A program made the translations under genes and the position numbers. The notes under the pieces were generated by a model. It was not told the DNA's origin. It searched no databases and saw only the letters and a program-made list of their open reading frames with translations. Positions 42,563 to 51,666 of a stretch of DNA of 64,000 bases are shown here, one piece after another. This DNA comes from G963662605 sp963667005 (GTDB lineage Bacteria; Bacteroidota; Ignavibacteria; Ignavibacteriales; Ignavibacteriaceae): NCBI GenBank assembly GCA_963667005.1, contig OY762937.1, positions 2,914,001 to 2,978,000 of the forward strand, in the 5' to 3' direction. The first letter of the stretch is position 1, and the number at the start of each line of letters is the position of its first letter.

Positions 42563-43417
42563 TTAGCGCTTACTCTGCGAGCGTAAAACGATGATACCTG
42601 TATCATGAGGATGCTTAGACATGTAAATGGCCAAGGGAGTTTCAGATATCTTAACTTTTCTATCCGACGACGATGCATGCAAAAGATATATTCTATTGTT
42701 TTTTCCAAGAATTGCAATTCCAACATGACTAATATCCAACCCCTTAATGTCAGTCGTTATCGCAATGATATCTCCGGAGTGAATTTTAGTTTCGTTCTTT
42801 TCAATGTCGAATTTCGGCAGTTCGTAAAATTTACAGCTGCCGATCTTTTGTTCTACAGCCTTAATACTATCAACATAATCCGGCCGTGATTTAAGCTGCG
42901 GATAGTATTGCGGATGTGTTGACATAAAGTTCAACTTGTAAACTGTAAGTTTGCCATTACACTCTTTCGTGACATCCTCGAGAATCTGTTTTGCACAATT
43001 GTCAAGAATCCATTCAGAGAAATAATGTAATCGTGATGTATAGGAATCTAGTATTCCTCCACGATAGCGGATCTGCCTTAGTTCACTTTCAAAATCGCTG
43101 TAAGAGGTTTTTGAACCAGATATACAACGGGCAAGTGCAAGTGAAGACTCTACAAAAGTGGTGCAATCGAATCCTGTTAAATTGGTGGTCAGCTTTTCAA
43201 CAACATCATGGTCAAGGGATTTTTCAACGTATGGAGCGCCCAGGAAGTATTGACCGATTGCCGTCAATACAATATCCGTAGGTTTACCGTTCAACTGGTG
43301 AGCAGAAGCGTAGGCTATGACGTTGTCAAATACTGCTTTATCTGATGATGGCTCAGACGGCCAAATCTGGATTGAACAAAGCAGAAGAACGAAAAGAACA
43401 GATGCAAACCTTCTCAA
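42563..43417 (-). CDS. DUF1460 exported protein, NlpC/P60-like amidase fold
   Basis: The 284-residue protein has a signal peptide (FASVLFVLLLCSIQIWPS) and the DUF1460 body: IGQYFLGAPYVEKSLD, the nucleophile region GFDCTTFVESSLALA, an acidic-aromatic middle segment and SHVGIAIL near the end for the catalytic His. Structures of the family are gamma-D-glutamyl-type cell-wall hydrolases, so peptidoglycan cleavage is the likely role. The TTG start overlaps the dnaB stop by 4 bases. No gene is seen in the 160-base gap downstream to the SDR. Confidence 0.85.
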   Translation of the reverse strand: MRRFASVLFVLLLCSIQIWPSEPSSDKAVFDNVIAYASAHQLNGKPTDIVLTAIGQYFLGAPYVEKSLDHDVVEKLTTNLTGFDCTTFVESSLALARCISGSKTSYSDFESELRQIRYRGGILDSYTSRLHYFSEWILDNCAKQILEDVTKECNGKLTVYKLNFMSTHPQYYPQLKSRPDYVDSIKAVEQKIGSCKFYELPKFDIEKNETKIHSGDIIAITTDIKGLDISHVGIAILGKNNRIYLLHASSSDRKVKISETPLAIYMSKHPHDTGIIVLRSQSKR

Positions 43418-44829
43418 AAAGGATCCTCAATTGAAGGCAAAGATGCAAATTCCTCACCAGCCGGGAGTGACTGTCTGTAATTATCCGCATTTTCGAATTT
43501 GGCATAATCTTTAACAAAGCGAAGTTTAACTTCACCTGTAGGACCATTACGATGCTTTGCAATGATGATTTCAGCCATGCCTTCAGTTGAGCTGCCGTCT
43601 TTCGGATCTGAAGTAATTCCATAATATTCCGGTCTGTGAATGAACAGAACAACGTCGGCATCCTGTTCAATAGATCCGGATTCACGTAAGTCCGAAAGCT
43701 GCGGCAATCTGTCATTACGCTTTTCAACTTCACGGTTGAGCTGCGCAAGAACAAGAATCGGTATATCAATTTCTTTTGCAAGTGCTTTTAACGACCGCGA
43801 AATGTGTGAAATTTCGCGCTCACGGCTTTCCGCTTTATCCGGTCCCTGCATAAGCTGCAAGTAGTCAATTACAATAAAACCGATTCCCTTTTCAGCCTTC
43901 AATCGTCTGGACTTAGCGCTGATTTCCAGAATTGTTTGAGCAGGCATATCATCAATAAACATCGGAAGTTCAACTAATTTAGCAGCACTTCTGCCTAAAT
44001 ACTGCATATCCTGCTGTGGCAGTTTTCCGGTTCTAACCTGATGCGCATTCAGTCTGGCTTCCGAGCACAACAAACGGGTTACCAGCTGCTGGTTGGACAT
44101 TTCAAGGCTGAATACTGCTGTAGGCACATAGTTAGCAGCATTACGTGCAAGGTTTAATGCAAATGCAGTTTTACCCATAGATGGTCGAGCAGCTAAAATG
44201 ATAAGATCAGACTTATGAAAGCCGCCCAATTTATCATCCAAATCGTAATAATCACTCGGGACTGACGAAAGCGTATTTTTATCACCGCTATGCAGGCGGT
44301 CAATGAAATCCATTGTATCATTAACTGCTTCCTTCAGCGAGACGTACGATTTCCGAATATGCTTTTCAGTGATTTCAAATATCTTTTTCTCCGCATGCTG
44401 CAGGATTGATAAAGCGTCTTCTCTGGCCTTGTAGGCAGTCTCCGTAACCTCGGTACCAACACCAATAACATCACGCAAGATGGATTTTTCAATAATAATG
44501 CGGGCATGATATTCAAAATTTGCAGCACTGGCAATATTTGTAGTAAGTTCGGCCAGATAAGCAGCTCCACCGGCGGCATCGCCCTTCCCCATTCTGTTCA
44601 ATTCAGCAAAGACGGTTATATTGTCAACTGCTTCGTTTGCCTTAAACAGATTTTGCATCGCCTGGTATATAATGCCGTTCTTTTTTACATAGAACACATC
44701 CACGCCAAGCATCTGGATTCCCTTAAGCATTGCTTCTTTATCAATCATCATAGCGCCGAGCACTATTGCTTCGACTTCTACAGCAGATGGGGCCTGGATA
44801 CCATTTACATTATTTTGTACTTCGCTCAT
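43414..44829 (-). CDS. dnaB: replicative DNA helicase
   Basis: DnaB unwinds DNA at the fork. The 471 residues (GTG at 44838 would add three) carry the N-terminal primase-interacting domain (AVLGAMMIDKEAML-like IVLGAMMIDKEAMLKGIQML) and the RecA core: Walker A ILAARPSMGKTAFALN, Walker B IGFIVIDYLQLMQG, and RDLRESGSIEQDADVVLFIHR toward the C-terminus. There is no intein. It is 16 bases or so downstream of the uracil-DNA glycosylase gene. Confidence 0.96.
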   Translation of the reverse strand: MSEVQNNVNGIQAPSAVEVEAIVLGAMMIDKEAMLKGIQMLGVDVFYVKKNGIIYQAMQNLFKANEAVDNITVFAELNRMGKGDAAGGAAYLAELTTNIASAANFEYHARIIIEKSILRDVIGVGTEVTETAYKAREDALSILQHAEKKIFEITEKHIRKSYVSLKEAVNDTMDFIDRLHSGDKNTLSSVPSDYYDLDDKLGGFHKSDLIILAARPSMGKTAFALNLARNAANYVPTAVFSLEMSNQQLVTRLLCSEARLNAHQVRTGKLPQQDMQYLGRSAAKLVELPMFIDDMPAQTILEISAKSRRLKAEKGIGFIVIDYLQLMQGPDKAESREREISHISRSLKALAKEIDIPILVLAQLNREVEKRNDRLPQLSDLRESGSIEQDADVVLFIHRPEYYGITSDPKDGSSTEGMAEIIIAKHRNGPTGEVKLRFVKDYAKFENADNYRQSLPAGEEFASLPSIEDPF

Positions 44830-44854
44830 GTTAGCCACAATTCTTCAAATATCT

Positions 44855-45589
44855 TTATTTGTTTTCTAACTCATCATATAATTTACGAAACGCCTGAACA
44901 TCCGCCCAGGTATCGCGTTTCCATCCCGGATTTCTTAACAATGCAGCGGGATGGTAGGTAACCATAACTTTAATATCACGGAACGCAAAAACATTCGAAC
45001 GCATCCTGCCAAGAGTATCCTTTTTCTGCAGCAGGCAGTTTGCCGCTGTCGTTCCAAGACAAAGAATCAGCTTGGGTTTTACAATATCAATTTGTTTATG
45101 CAGATATGGAATACATTGGTCCACTTCGTCCGGTGAAGGTACCCGGTTTCCGGGTGGACGGCACTTGACGATATTAGCAATATATACTTCTTCGCGTTCG
45201 AATTTTATCGCTTTTAAAATATCATTGAGCAATTTACCGGCGCGTCCGACAAAAGGTTCGCCCTGAGCATCCTCATCTGCACCGGGGCCTTCTCCAATAA
45301 GCATTACTGTAGCAGTAGGATTGCCTACACCGAATACATATTTATTTCTTGTTGAACCGAGACGGCAGGCCTGACAATTACACGTCTGCTCGTACAATTT
45401 TTGCAAGGCGCTTTCAGGGGAAAGATTCTCATCAAAACTTATCACAGCCTCTTTAACCTTTACCGGTTCCGGCATTTCCTCTTCGTAAACTACTTTTGTC
45501 CTTCTGATATTATCAGCATGAATGAAGAGTTCGTCTCCAAAGATTTCTTTTTGCAGTAAGACTCTGTCCAGATTTTCCTTCTTGCCCAT
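44855..45589 (-). CDS. udg: uracil-DNA glycosylase, family 4 (Fe-S)
   Basis: The 244-residue enzyme removes uracil from DNA. The core has the Fe-S ligands in CNCQACRLGSTRN, motif GEGPGADEDAQGEPFVGRAG, IVKCRPPGNRVPSPDEVDQC and the HPAALLRNP loop. About 65 residues ahead of the core have no obvious fold and are poorly conserved in such enzymes. It starts one base after coaBC stops, within the yicC-gmk-rpoZ-coaBC run. Confidence 0.92.
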   Translation of the reverse strand: MGKKENLDRVLLQKEIFGDELFIHADNIRRTKVVYEEEMPEPVKVKEAVISFDENLSPESALQKLYEQTCNCQACRLGSTRNKYVFGVGNPTATVMLIGEGPGADEDAQGEPFVGRAGKLLNDILKAIKFEREEVYIANIVKCRPPGNRVPSPDEVDQCIPYLHKQIDIVKPKLILCLGTTAANCLLQKKDTLGRMRSNVFAFRDIKVMVTYHPAALLRNPGWKRDTWADVQAFRKLYDELENK

Positions 45590-45590
45590 A

Positions 45591-46790
45591 CTAGGAGAAC
45601 ACCACGTCTAAAATTTTGTGCGCTGTCTGGAATTTTGACATCAACGGTATATGAAGAGGTTTAGAATTCTTGCGGTAGATGGTAACTTGATTTGTATCAT
45701 ATTCAAATCCGCTATTCTTGTCCTGAAGTGAATTGAGGATTATCATATCGAGCTGCTTATTATCCATTTTCTTCAAAGCATTTGCTTCTTCGGAATCAGT
45801 TTCGAGTGCAAATCCGACAATAGTCTTATTCTCTTTATGAATTGCACCTAATATGTCAGTTGTTGCAACAAGTTCGAGATCTAACGTATCTTTTGTCTTC
45901 TTGATCTTTCTCTTAGCGACCTTGGCAGGAGTGAAATCCGCAACGGCAGCTGCCATAATGAGGGCTTCATTTTCTACCATCGCCTTTGCAACTGCCTGAT
46001 ACATTTCTTTGGCACTTCGCACCGGAACATTTTTTATATTTTGAAATGAAACCTCTGAAGAGGGGCCATGAATCAACGTCACTTCAGCTCCACGTAATGA
46101 AGCAGCTTTAGCAAGAGCAAAGCCCATCTTTCCACTTGACCTGTTACCTAAAAAACGGACGGGGTCAATATCTTCAAATGTTGGCCCGGCTGTAACAACA
46201 ATCTTCTTCCCGCTTAAATCCAATTTTTTATAACCATACAAAACAGTCTCGACCGTCTCAACAATTTTTGATTGCTCCGGAAGGCGTCCAATTCCCTTCA
46301 ATCCGCTTGCAAGCTCGCCGCTATCAGCGTCGAGGATGTATATGCCGACGGATTTCAGTTTCTCAATGTTTTGTAAAGTTATGGGATTTTGATACATATC
46401 CATATCTGCTGCTGGACAAACAACAATCGGGCAACGGCTTGCAAGTGCAAGTGTTGTCAACGCGTTATCTGCAAAGCCATGTGCAATTTTTGCGATTGTA
46501 TTCACTGTGGCTGGAGCAATGACAAAAATATCGCTCCATTCGGACAATGAAATATGCCAGGTGCCGGCGTTATCTTCAGAGAATATCTCCGAGATTACCG
46601 GGTTCTGGGATACAGTTGAAAGTGCAAGAGGGGTAACAAATCTTAAGGCTGAAGGTGTGGCGACGACACGCACCTCAGCACCTCTTTTGATAAAATCGCG
46701 AACGAGCTGAGGCGTTTTGTACGCAGCAATTCCACCGGTTATTCCCAGCAGGATTTTTTTTCCCGCAAAAATGTCAGGATTCTGATGCAT
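45591..46790 (-). CDS. coaBC: bifunctional phosphopantothenoylcysteine decarboxylase/phosphopantothenate-cysteine ligase
   Basis: The 399-residue protein has the N-terminal FMN-dependent CoaC domain (LLGITGGIAAYKTPQLVRDFIKRGAEV, and PAADMDMYQNP in the place of the PAMN loop) and the C-terminal CoaB ligase domain (VTAGPTFEDIDPVRFLGNRSSGKMG, then LEVE-like strand and KTIVGFALETDSEE). It carries out two steps of coenzyme A synthesis. It lies in the conserved gmk-rpoZ-coaBC order, 55 bases after rpoZ. Confidence 0.95.
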   Translation of the reverse strand: MHQNPDIFAGKKILLGITGGIAAYKTPQLVRDFIKRGAEVRVVATPSALRFVTPLALSTVSQNPVISEIFSEDNAGTWHISLSEWSDIFVIAPATVNTIAKIAHGFADNALTTLALASRCPIVVCPAADMDMYQNPITLQNIEKLKSVGIYILDADSGELASGLKGIGRLPEQSKIVETVETVLYGYKKLDLSGKKIVVTAGPTFEDIDPVRFLGNRSSGKMGFALAKAASLRGAEVTLIHGPSSEVSFQNIKNVPVRSAKEMYQAVAKAMVENEALIMAAAVADFTPAKVAKRKIKKTKDTLDLELVATTDILGAIHKENKTIVGFALETDSEEANALKKMDNKQLDMIILNSLQDKNSGFEYDTNQVTIYRKNSKPLHIPLMSKFQTAHKILDVVFS

Positions 46791-46845
46791 ATTTCAGCCT
46801 TAAAGTTGTGGTGAATAAAACGAACCGGTGGAATTGCCGGTAAAA

Positions 46846-47148
46846 TTATTTTTCACTTTTTTCTTTGTATTCAAAACTGACCTGACCCTCAAGCAGCTGA
46901 TTCAGCGCGTTGACATGCGGTTTCGGTCTTCTTTCAAAGTCCAAAGAAATTTTCTGCTGTTCAGGATTGTGAAAATCTTCACTGTCGTCATCAACGTTGG
47001 TCTGTTGAACAGTCGACAGAAGTTGATTGAACTCCATCTTTTGTTCATCATTGATCTGACGTGCTTTTTTTGATGCAACAATGATAGCTTCATAAACATT
47101 AGCAGCGTTTTTATCTATTTCGCGTAAGTCGATTGCCTGGATTCCCAT
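46846..47148 (-). CDS. rpoZ: RNA polymerase omega subunit-like protein
   Basis: This 100-residue Rpb6/omega protein has NAANVYEAIIVASKKARQIND with the ARQI motif conserved in omega, and an acidic C-terminal half. GGAGA lies directly ahead of its ATG. The position between gmk and coaBC is the classic one, which strengthens the call beyond the short sequence. Confidence 0.9.
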   Translation of the reverse strand: MGIQAIDLREIDKNAANVYEAIIVASKKARQINDEQKMEFNQLLSTVQQTNVDDDSEDFHNPEQQKISLDFERRPKPHVNALNQLLEGQVSFEYKEKSEK

Positions 47149-47156
47149 GAGTCTCC

Positions 47157-47720
47157 TTATTGTATTTTATTTTTTATATAGTTTTCTAAATCCTGTGTTG
47201 CTCTGTTAAGGTCATCATTGACGATAACAAGGTCAAAATTGTTTTTCTCGGCTAATTCCATTTTCGCACGTTCAAGACGTTTGATAATATCATTAGCATT
47301 ATCCGTGTTGCGTTTCCGCAGTCTTTTTTCAAGCTCTTCATAGCTTGGCGGATCAAAGAATATCAAGTATGAATCCGGATATTTGTTCTTGACCGAAAGC
47401 GCACCTTTCACGTCAACCTCAACAAGGATGTGCTTGCCGGTGGTTATCGTATCTTCAATAAAATTCCGAAGCGTCCCGTAATAATAATCATAAACTTTTT
47501 CCCATTCAAGGAACTCATGATTCTCTATTTTCTTCTGAAACTCATCAACAGAAACGAAGAAATAGTCAACTCCGTTAACCTCTCCCGGCCTTTGTGTTCT
47601 CGTTGTTGCTGAGACTGAATACACGATTTCGGGATGATGGGATAAGAAACCATGGATGATACTTGTCTTGCCAGTTCCGCTTGGAGCGGCAATGACAAAG
47701 ATTTTTCCTTTTTCCGGCAT
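47157..47720 (-). CDS. gmk: guanylate kinase
   Basis: The 187-residue enzyme phosphorylates GMP with ATP. Motifs are the P-loop AAPSGTGKTSI, the GMP-binding SATTRTQRPGEVNGVDYFF with YDYYYGT, and the LID region RKRNTDNANDIIKRLERA. It starts 12 bases after the yicC-like gene and precedes rpoZ by 8 bases. Confidence 0.96.
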   Translation of the reverse strand: MPEKGKIFVIAAPSGTGKTSIIHGFLSHHPEIVYSVSATTRTQRPGEVNGVDYFFVSVDEFQKKIENHEFLEWEKVYDYYYGTLRNFIEDTITTGKHILVEVDVKGALSVKNKYPDSYLIFFDPPSYEELEKRLRKRNTDNANDIIKRLERAKMELAEKNNFDLVIVNDDLNRATQDLENYIKNKIQ

Positions 47721-47732
47721 AAAAACTTGTCT

Positions 47733-48608
47733 CTATTCGATATTTTGGACTTGCTCCCGAATGCGTTCGATCTCTTCCTTAATCTGGAGTGAATTATAGG
47801 TAATTTCATTTCCATATGATTTTGAAGAAATCGTGTTAGCTTCGCGGTGCAGTTCCTGACATAAAAAATTCAATTTTCTACCCACATCATCACCATCGGA
47901 AAGCGCTTCCTTAAAGTATTTAATATGACTTTTCAGACGTACACATTCTTCGGTAATATCAGATTTATCGGCCAAAAGCGCGAGTTCAATCTCCATGCGG
48001 TCATTATATTTAGCGACATCAGCAATTAATTCCTGAACCCGCTCTTTAGTTTTCTCAAAATAAATTTTGAGATTCTCTTTAAAATCTTTTTCAATAAGGG
48101 CTAAATAGCCCAGTATTTTGTCCAGTCTGGTCTGAAGATCTAACGCAAGCTCTTTACCTTCCTGCATCTTCATCTTCAGCAAGTTATCAAGCGCTTCATT
48201 AATAGCACCTTTAAATGCTTCAAAATCTTCGTCACTTAATGTTTCACTATCCTGGCTGAACATCTCTTTTACATTGAGAAGATCGGCGATTTCGAGTTTA
48301 CCTTTAATGCCGAATTTCTTTTTAAGTTCTTTCAACTGATCGAGCAGTGCATGTACCTTTTCTTCATCGAAAGTTAAGGTTGAGGTAGTACCTTGTTGTT
48401 TTTGCAAATTAACAACAAATAGCAACTTACCTCTGCGGATCTTTTTCCGGATTGCTTCTCTAATTTCATATTCTCTTGAATATAAACTTGAGGGAAGTTT
48501 CAATGAAACTTCGACAAACCGGTTATTGAGGCTTTTAACTTCAATTTCGTAAGTGTAGTTCTTAATTGTGGCGATGGACTTCCCAAAGCCAGTCATGCTG
48601 TAAATCAT
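47733..48608 (-). CDS. yicC: YicC family endoribonuclease-like protein
   Basis: The 291 residues begin with the diagnostic YSMTGFGKSIATIKNY and include EVKSLNNRFVEVSLKLPSSL, the DUF1732 C-terminus with LNFLCQELHREANTISSK and a basic-acidic helical region. YicC proteins are stress-linked RNA endonucleases or RNase adaptors. The ATG at 48608 is taken because the family starts at that Met; an in-frame TTG at 48620 adds four residues. It is the first gene of the gmk-rpoZ-coaBC run. Confidence 0.92.
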   Translation of the reverse strand: MIYSMTGFGKSIATIKNYTYEIEVKSLNNRFVEVSLKLPSSLYSREYEIREAIRKKIRRGKLLFVVNLQKQQGTTSTLTFDEEKVHALLDQLKELKKKFGIKGKLEIADLLNVKEMFSQDSETLSDEDFEAFKGAINEALDNLLKMKMQEGKELALDLQTRLDKILGYLALIEKDFKENLKIYFEKTKERVQELIADVAKYNDRMEIELALLADKSDITEECVRLKSHIKYFKEALSDGDDVGRKLNFLCQELHREANTISSKSYGNEITYNSLQIKEEIERIREQVQNIE

Positions 48609-49035
48609 AAAACTTTTCAAATGTAAACAGTAAAGTTACGGAATTTTATATGTTATGAAAAGGATTTTATTCAAACTGATGTCCCAAAACCAATCGAATC
48701 GCTTGTGCGGTTCTAAACAAAAATTTAGTCCATTCCATTGATTTTTTGAAAAAACTACAAGTATCGTGTCAAAAAACTCATATCCCCACCCCCTTTTCTC
48801 TTGATAAGAGAAAAGGGGCAAAACGACGGCTTTACCGGGTCATATTACAACCCCGAATGTGATAACTCCCTTCTTCTCTTAGTAAGAGAAGAAGGGCTGG
48901 GGTTGATGAGTTCATTTGTCTTGCACTTTGGCTGACAACTTAATTATAGAAGAATCATTAATTTCCCCTCAATTCCCTGAATTTCAAAATTGATTTTTTA
49001 TATTTGTTCTTTCAATAAAAAAGGATTACCCACTC
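48609..49035. other. non-coding stretch between yicC and the IMPase gene
   Basis: This 427-base gap separates two divergent genes and holds the promoters of both, together with a palindromic repeat element (listed separately). An AT-rich box TATATTTG at 48999-49006 (+) matches the Bacteroidota -7 consensus TAnnTTTG, lying 30 bases upstream of the IMPase start codon. No matching -33 TTG is present at the usual distance, so the match is weak. A 61-codon open frame on the minus strand (48636-48821) crosses the repeat and has no coding signs. Confidence 0.5.
48775..48912. repeat. palindromic intergenic element (MITE-like), copy 1
   Basis: Terminal inverted repeats of 7 bases (AACTCAT at 48775-48781 and ATGAGTT at 48906-48912) bound two internal hairpins. 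Hairpin A has perfect 13-bp arms at 48790-48802 and 48806-48818 around GAT. Hairpin B has 13-bp arms at 48868-48880 and 48884-48896 around AGT. Both share the core TCTCTT..AAGAGA. The left half and the reverse complement of the right half are homologous over about 28 bases, so the whole is an imperfect large inverted repeat without coding capacity. Confidence 0.8.
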
Positions 49036-49818
49036 ATGCTCGATAAAGTTCTTGAAATAACCCGCGAAGCCGGTGAATTAGTTAGAGAAGGCTTCGGAAA
49101 AGATTTCTCCATAGAATATAAAACCAATGAATCCAACCTCGTAACCGAAATAGATAAAAAATCAGAAGCTCTCATCGTTTCCTATATTAAGAAAAACTTC
49201 CCTTCTCACGGTATTCTGGCTGAAGAAGGCGACGAATTGAATACGAACGCAGAGTATCTATGGGTTATTGATCCGATTGACGGCACCACTAATTTTGCTC
49301 ATGGCTTCCCTATGTTCGCGGTTTCAATCGGTTTGCAGAAGAACGGTAAAACCGTCTGCGGTGCTGTGTATCATGTAATGCAAAACAACATGTTTTTTGC
49401 CGAAGCAGGAAGCGGTTCGTTTTGTGATTCCAAAAGACTAAAAGTTGCCCAAAATGACAAATTAAGAACAAGTCTTCTTGTAACCGGATTCCCCTACAAT
49501 ATTGATGAAAACCCCGATCAAGCAATGGAAATTTTCAACGCTATGGTTAAAAATTCGCGCGGTATGCGCCGGTTAGGCTCGGCTGCTCTGGATGTTTGTT
49601 ATGTGGCATCCGGCTGTTTTGAAGGATTCTGGGAAGTTAATTTGTTCCCATGGGACATTTGTGCAGCCCAATTGATTTTAGAAGAAGCCGGCGGACTGGC
49701 AACAGATTTTAGCGGTAAACCAGCCTCTATCTACTCAAAGCAGTTTTTATGCAGTAATGGACTTGTACATCAGCAAATGATGGATTTGGTACATGAAGTA
49801 AAGTCGGGAAAGTTCTGA
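49036..49818 (+). CDS. suhB: inositol-1-monophosphatase family protein
   Basis: The 260-residue Mg-dependent phosphatase has the metal-site Glu in ILAEEGDE and the signature WVIDPIDGTTNFAHGFPMF, then the second motif WDICAAQLILEEAGG with the last metal Asp. It would hydrolyse inositol monophosphate or a related sugar phosphate; SuhB relatives also act in rRNA transcription. It is flanked on both sides by non-coding DNA with palindromic elements and appears monocistronic. Confidence 0.92.
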   Translation: MLDKVLEITREAGELVREGFGKDFSIEYKTNESNLVTEIDKKSEALIVSYIKKNFPSHGILAEEGDELNTNAEYLWVIDPIDGTTNFAHGFPMFAVSIGLQKNGKTVCGAVYHVMQNNMFFAEAGSGSFCDSKRLKVAQNDKLRTSLLVTGFPYNIDENPDQAMEIFNAMVKNSRGMRRLGSAALDVCYVASGCFEGFWEVNLFPWDICAAQLILEEAGGLATDFSGKPASIYSKQFLCSNGLVHQQMMDLVHEVKSGKF

Positions 49819-50150
49819 TACATAACTTAGCGTACCTTAAATCGTTGCATAAGTTATTGATAAAGTGAACTCACCCCGTCCCCTCTCTTAGAAAGAGAGG
49901 GGTGAGCCCGGAAATGCGCATTTGCCTTAAATTAAGTCGGCGAGGTGAGTTCAATTTTCCACAAGGGACGCAATGAGGAACGTATTTTTGAAACGAGCTC
50001 ACCGATTTGATTGAATTTGTAAGTGATTGTATAAAGTTATTTAATATATTTTTATATTAATATTACTTTATTTCAGATTTTCTATAGTCAATCTCCATAC
50101 CCTATTGGAGTAATTATCTTTTAAGAGCATCACAAATTCAAGGATTGCAA
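49819..50150. other. non-coding stretch between IMPase and the MFS gene
   Basis: This 332-base gap carries the second palindromic element (49867-49952) just after the IMPase gene and an AT-rich 100-base stretch ahead of the MFS gene that should include its promoter. No -35/-10 or TAnnTTTG pair is convincing. A ribosome-binding AAGGA is at 50140-50144. Confidence 0.5.
49867..49952. repeat. palindromic intergenic element (MITE-like), copy 2
   Basis: Nine-base terminal inverted repeats (GAACTCACC at 49867-49875 and GGTGAGTTC at 49944-49952) enclose a hairpin with 10-bp arms at 49880-49889 and 49893-49902 (CCCCTCTCTT / AAGAGAGGGG) and a 12-base palindrome AAATGCGCATTT at 49912-49923. The ends and hairpin core resemble copy 1 (48775-48912), so the two belong to one family. 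The first hairpin could also end IMPase transcripts. Confidence 0.8.
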
Positions 50151-51638
50151 ATGTTATCCATTCAGAAAAAACTTACAAATTCTTTCTATGCAATACTGAG
50201 TCTCCCTGCTACAGCAATGGGATTCGCACTTTGTATTCAGATTTCTGCTCTCAGTTGGATTCTTAGCACACAATACCATCTTAAAATTGATGAAATCGGA
50301 TTAGTCTGGGCAGCAGGTCCGATTGCCGGAATTCTGGGACAGGTTATCATTGGAGTTATCAGTGATAAAGTATGGATGTGGGGCGGCAGAAGACGTCCTT
50401 TTATCCTGATAGGCGGTTTGTTTGCCGCGGTTATGTTAATCGCGCTTCCTAACATTCAACATATAGCCAATGCTTTTGGATTTAAAAGCATTTTGGGAGT
50501 TGCAATTGTAGTCGCTCTTACCTTGGATTTAGCGATCAATGTCAGCTTTAACCCGACACGCTCAATCATTGCAGACGTAACGCCTGAAGGTGATGAAAGA
50601 ACAAAGGGATACACCTGGATGCAGACTATATCGGGTACATTCGGAGTACTCGCCTATGTGATCGGGGCAGTTTGGAATAATTACGTTTTGATTTATTCCG
50701 GTGTCTTTCTTGTTCTTCTACTTGGTATTCTCCCCTCTTTCTTTATTGAAGAGCCACGAGAATTAGCAGGTGTTGAGCCGGAAAAGACCGCTGAGAAGGT
50801 AAAGACTCCCTTCATGGAAATTTTAAAACTCATTGAACCATTATGGGGATTCCTCCTGTACGCGATATACGGCATAACAGCAAAATTAGCGGATTTCCAT
50901 CCCGGTAATTTCCTTCCTGAAATCATTTGTGCCATTGTTACCATCGTTTTTATATTAAAGAGTCTTTTGGCAAAAGCAAAGACTGATAATGCGGTTGCGA
51001 ACGGAATTATTACATATAAAAAGATCCTAGCCGCTCATTCATTCACCTGGATCGGTGTTCAAACGATGTTTGTTTATCTGTTTGCATATGTACAGTTCAA
51101 AGTATTCAATCAAACACCGGATTCCAAGATATCAGAAGAGATCAACGCACAACTCGGACGCGTTATCAGTATCAGCTTCCTGATTTTCAACGCCGTTGCC
51201 GCTGTTTTACCTGCTTTCGTATTGGAGCCGATAACCCACAAACTCGGCAGAGTGAAAACCCACATGTTCTGTATTTTCAGCATGGCTATTTCATACGCTT
51301 TAATGTTGTTCTTTGGATTTTCGCCGATAGCTATTTATATCATCATGGCTTTGCTCGGCATCGGCTGGTCTTCAACAATCAGCCTGCCTTTTGCCATCAT
51401 GTCACAGCAAATAGATCAGTCGAGAATGGGTTTGTTCATGGGCTTGTTCAACCTCTCGGTTGTACTTCCGCAATTAGTTGCGAGCCTTGGAATCGCCCAG
51501 GTAATTAACGCTGCTCCGGATAAAAGTATTATCTTCGTCATCAGTACGATTTGTCTGGCGATTTCAGCTTTCTTGTGGATATTGGTAAAGGAAGAAAAAA
51601 CTTCGGCAGCTCCGGCAGTTCAAAAGTCAGGTCACTAA
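50151..51638 (+). CDS. MFS transporter, probable sugar/maltodextrin permease
   Basis: The 495-residue protein has about 12 hydrophobic segments. The loop after TM2 reads GQVIIGVISDKVWMWGGRRRPFILIGG, the MFS loop signature, close to the SLC45/sucrose-maltose transporter type. ATG at 50151 with AAGGA 6 bases upstream is the start, not the TTG at 50145. The 3' neighbour, 28 bases on, is a secreted GH13 enzyme, which makes uptake of maltose or maltodextrins likely. A C-terminal KSGH end has no extra domain. Confidence 0.85.
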   Translation: MLSIQKKLTNSFYAILSLPATAMGFALCIQISALSWILSTQYHLKIDEIGLVWAAGPIAGILGQVIIGVISDKVWMWGGRRRPFILIGGLFAAVMLIALPNIQHIANAFGFKSILGVAIVVALTLDLAINVSFNPTRSIIADVTPEGDERTKGYTWMQTISGTFGVLAYVIGAVWNNYVLIYSGVFLVLLLGILPSFFIEEPRELAGVEPEKTAEKVKTPFMEILKLIEPLWGFLLYAIYGITAKLADFHPGNFLPEIICAIVTIVFILKSLLAKAKTDNAVANGIITYKKILAAHSFTWIGVQTMFVYLFAYVQFKVFNQTPDSKISEEINAQLGRVISISFLIFNAVAAVLPAFVLEPITHKLGRVKTHMFCIFSMAISYALMLFFGFSPIAIYIIMALLGIGWSSTISLPFAIMSQQIDQSRMGLFMGLFNLSVVLPQLVASLGIAQVINAAPDKSIIFVISTICLAISAFLWILVKEEKTSAAPAVQKSGH

Positions 51639-51666
51639 GAAAACAATCAAGGCGAAAAATCTATTT

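Noticed and set aside
44506..44961. 151-residue plus-strand open frame across dnaB and udg
   Set aside because: It is antisense to two well-supported genes and has no domain pattern.
48636..48821. 61-residue minus-strand open frame in the yicC-IMPase gap
   Set aside because: It runs through the palindromic repeat, has no ribosome-binding site or recognisable domain, and has odd composition rich in Phe and Trp.
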